DNA of 8,331 nt from Myxococcota bacterium (GTDB lineage Bacteria > Myxococcota_C > UBA6777), in contig CAUJFU010000374.1 in assembly GCA_963169055.1 (NCBI GenBank), positions 1-8,331 of the forward strand, read 5' to 3'. This document shows positions 7,901 through 8,331 of this stretch, piece after piece (within the stretch, counting starts at the first letter, position 1; every line of letters starts with the position of its first letter). A program made the translations under genes and the position numbers. The notes beneath the pieces were generated by a model. That model searched no databases and was not told where the DNA came from. It saw only the letters and a program-made list of their open reading frames with translations.

Positions 7901-8331
7901 AAAAGCCGCCCGTATCGCGCTCAAAAAACTAGGCGGTCCCCAAGATATCGAACAACTTCGCCGCTCTCTTTCTCACCCCAATAGCGATGTCCGCGCCTAT
8001 GCCGCCCAACTTCTCACGCAACTCCAAGACGACGCAGCTCCCGCACTCCCTGAACTTCAAAAAGCCTTTCGCGATCCAACCCCCCGTGTCCGCCATCTCG
8101 CTTTTCTCGCTTATGCACAAGCCGCCCCATCCAACACCGCCACTCTCTCTCTTTTGCTTCACTCGATACTCGATATGCCCGATCCTTCTCATCACGCCTA
8201 TCTACGGGCTCTATCGCGCCTCCTCCAACGCGCTCCCTCTCTGATCGAAACGCTCGGCCCGCGGCGGGCGGGGGCGGGGGGGGGCGGGGGGCGCGGCGGG
8301 GGGGGGGGGGGGGCAGGGCGGGGGGGGCGGC
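4968..8331 (+). CDS. Very long exported HEAT-repeat protein, 3' end beyond window
   Basis: One uninterrupted frame runs from ATG 4968 to the right edge with no stop, giving about 1,100 residues before the sequence degenerates. Residues 1-24 (MYRPLRSPTTLLCLGLIVFL, then EMAC) resemble a lipoprotein signal with Cys24, but Glu at -3 breaks the usual lipobox, so lipidation is uncertain. From about residue 60 the protein is a stack of alpha-helical HEAT repeats. The clearest have a Gly-Pro turn: near residues 91, 124, 190, 221, 284, 314, 347, 481, 922 and 956, for example 'AIGKIGPKAQSAAPAL' and 'AIGEIGPAAAKAIPALL', each followed by D-P and V-R helix motifs. The region between about 380 and 470 and the stretch 640-900 are less regular. 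No catalytic domain or second domain was recognised. HEAT solenoids act as protein-binding scaffolds; partner and function are unknown. It follows the propeller gene by 16 bases. Residues after about 1098 (from 8261) come from a G-rich tail and should not be trusted, so the true C-terminus is not visible. Confidence 0.9.
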   Translation, partial: MYRPLRSPTTLLCLGLIVFLEMACTSPVAQPRTLHARKLRELLDPLPTKRQQAQHYFKRMRAHALPSLRRALRLPHPRLHLAILPILQDLGPAALPAAPEIFLLAHQSKGPLRAQAIQTLRTIGPILLPSLEAIAKDETLPIPQRSLALFVIGSFGTPAWPATPTLIQIAREEADLRLRNTAIFAIGRIGPLAQQALPTLLDTLKVRRLAGQSIEAIARMGPIALPAIRTLLHAPSSDLRRRGIKIAGKLGVLAYSLRLPLIFRLDDPVKSVRDAATKTLHKIGPKVLPALRIALRDGHWRQRANAAYTLGLFGPAAFPALQDLIRATHAAQWQIRRTSAWAIGKIGPKAQSAAPALFALLYDPSFQVRQHALRSLPPLQLPSPILQTPLHHFFQTTQDSEDLLFSIRVYPLKNLDESSFFAWRKLLHITKKESHIFFALRALQPHPAYALRALPEIMAALDRYGTQRIRHKIAQILSAIGPLAVPAILSLLRGQHHRIQMRVVQTLGDIPSFSRISLPELLRLARRSPFYIARQALFSLGRLQIPTPSVLALFRQMLQSPDFRYRAVATQALEQMGEKAAPLLFDLFEATRDIHWEVRQDTIRILGKLLPHNTPHETQILERLKQSLADEDELVRNEAVKSLLLRGLSRSEQLALLQKTLRDPSLIVQKTTALALRILDPKQDPQALRQAYHRAQRFLMRQAIPTEQRSLAEFLDRASLHQKLDRWDEIEALAPHNLSLLAYALTHADRGVQEKAIQTLRMRGAAISPVFPHVIQLMGAPRTDSSFQQSLIALFQQDIPHALPHLQRALHSPNPRIARESCATLAELPQHATPLVPNLIFALRRRRAWHEARRALLRQKTRAIPHLLRALEHPHLLIRVRVLDILTAQPQSLLPLLPDLRRALKHSFAQLRLRATEALALLGPAALPALDDLIPLLEDRSPFVRWRAARAIGEIGPAAAKAIPALLRQPNDPDPRLKKAARIALKKLGGPQDIEQLRRSLSHPNSDVRAYAAQLLTQLQDDAAPALPELQKAFRDPTPRVRHLAFLAYAQAAPSNTATLSLLLHSILDMPDPSHHAYLRALSRLLQRAPSLIETLGPRRAGAGGGGGRGGGGGGAGRGGR
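6168..6275 (+). other. AT-rich island inside the HEAT-repeat gene
   Basis: Within otherwise C-rich coding sequence this ~110-base stretch is rich in A and T runs and uses codons scarce nearby (ATA, AGA, TTA, AAA, TTT). It encodes residues about 401-436, rich in Phe, Lys and Ser and without a HEAT pattern. It separates the N-terminal block of Gly-Pro HEAT repeats from the next. It contains a perfect 10-base palindrome GAAGATCTTC (6168-6177), and AAGACTC (6160-6166) is repeated inverted as GAGTCTT (6216-6222). The frame stays open through it. Confidence 0.55.
8261..8331. other. Low-complexity G-rich tail, probable artefact at contig end
   Basis: The last 71 bases contain no T and a single A, with G runs of up to about 16 broken by lone C. 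The change is abrupt: the preceding 3.3 kb of plus strand is C-rich and G-poor. Read in the HEAT frame it yields only Gly, Arg and Ala. This is what poly-G read tails from two-colour sequencing chemistry look like when assembled at a contig end. A genuine G-rich element cannot be strictly excluded. Confidence 0.8.

Noticed and set aside
8261-8331. G-quadruplex or telomere-like element
   Set aside because: The G runs could fold as quadruplexes in principle, but the irregular, almost pure-G text at the very end of the sequence fits an assembled poly-G read artefact better.

Overview
This window carries four genes: two on the minus strand and two on the plus strand, arranged divergently around a 184-base spacer (3202-3385). 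Both end genes run off the window. The moderately high G+C, the eukaryote-like Ser/Thr kinase fused to a sulfatase-modifying-factor-like domain, and the large secreted repeat proteins (Sel1, PQQ-type propeller, HEAT) suggest a Gram-negative bacterium with complex signalling, for example Myxococcota or a related 'deltaproteobacterial' lineage. Planctomycetes-like bacteria remain possible. No RNA gene, CRISPR array, transposase or integrase was seen.

Minus strand, read from the centre leftward: (i) 3201-1228 encodes a complete 657-residue protein with an N-terminal zinc ribbon, a full Hanks-type kinase domain and a C-terminal FGE/SUMF1-like domain that lacks the catalytic cysteines of true formylglycine-generating enzyme. 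(ii) 1049-1 encodes a secreted Sel1-repeat protein with nine regularly spaced Cys-x7/8-Cys pairs, like the Helicobacter Hcp family. It is cut by the left edge.

Plus strand: (iii) 3386-4951 encodes a 521-residue exported protein with PQQ/quinoprotein-type beta-propeller blades. Sixteen bases later, (iv) 4968 to the right edge is one uninterrupted reading frame of about 1,100 residues made of HEAT repeats behind a signal sequence. The two very probably form an operon. Each start is supported by a Shine-Dalgarno sequence, and plausible divergent promoters lie in the central spacer.

Taken together, a cytoplasmic kinase with a substrate- or ligand-binding-like C-terminus is flanked by three exported proteins built from protein-interaction repeats. 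This looks like an envelope-associated signalling or assembly locus, but no function can be assigned from sequence alone. Three features concern the DNA itself: GATC is roughly 3-fold over-represented throughout, C exceeds G on the plus strand whichever way the genes point, and the last ~70 bases collapse into almost pure G/C with long G runs that look like a sequencing or assembly artefact at a contig end.
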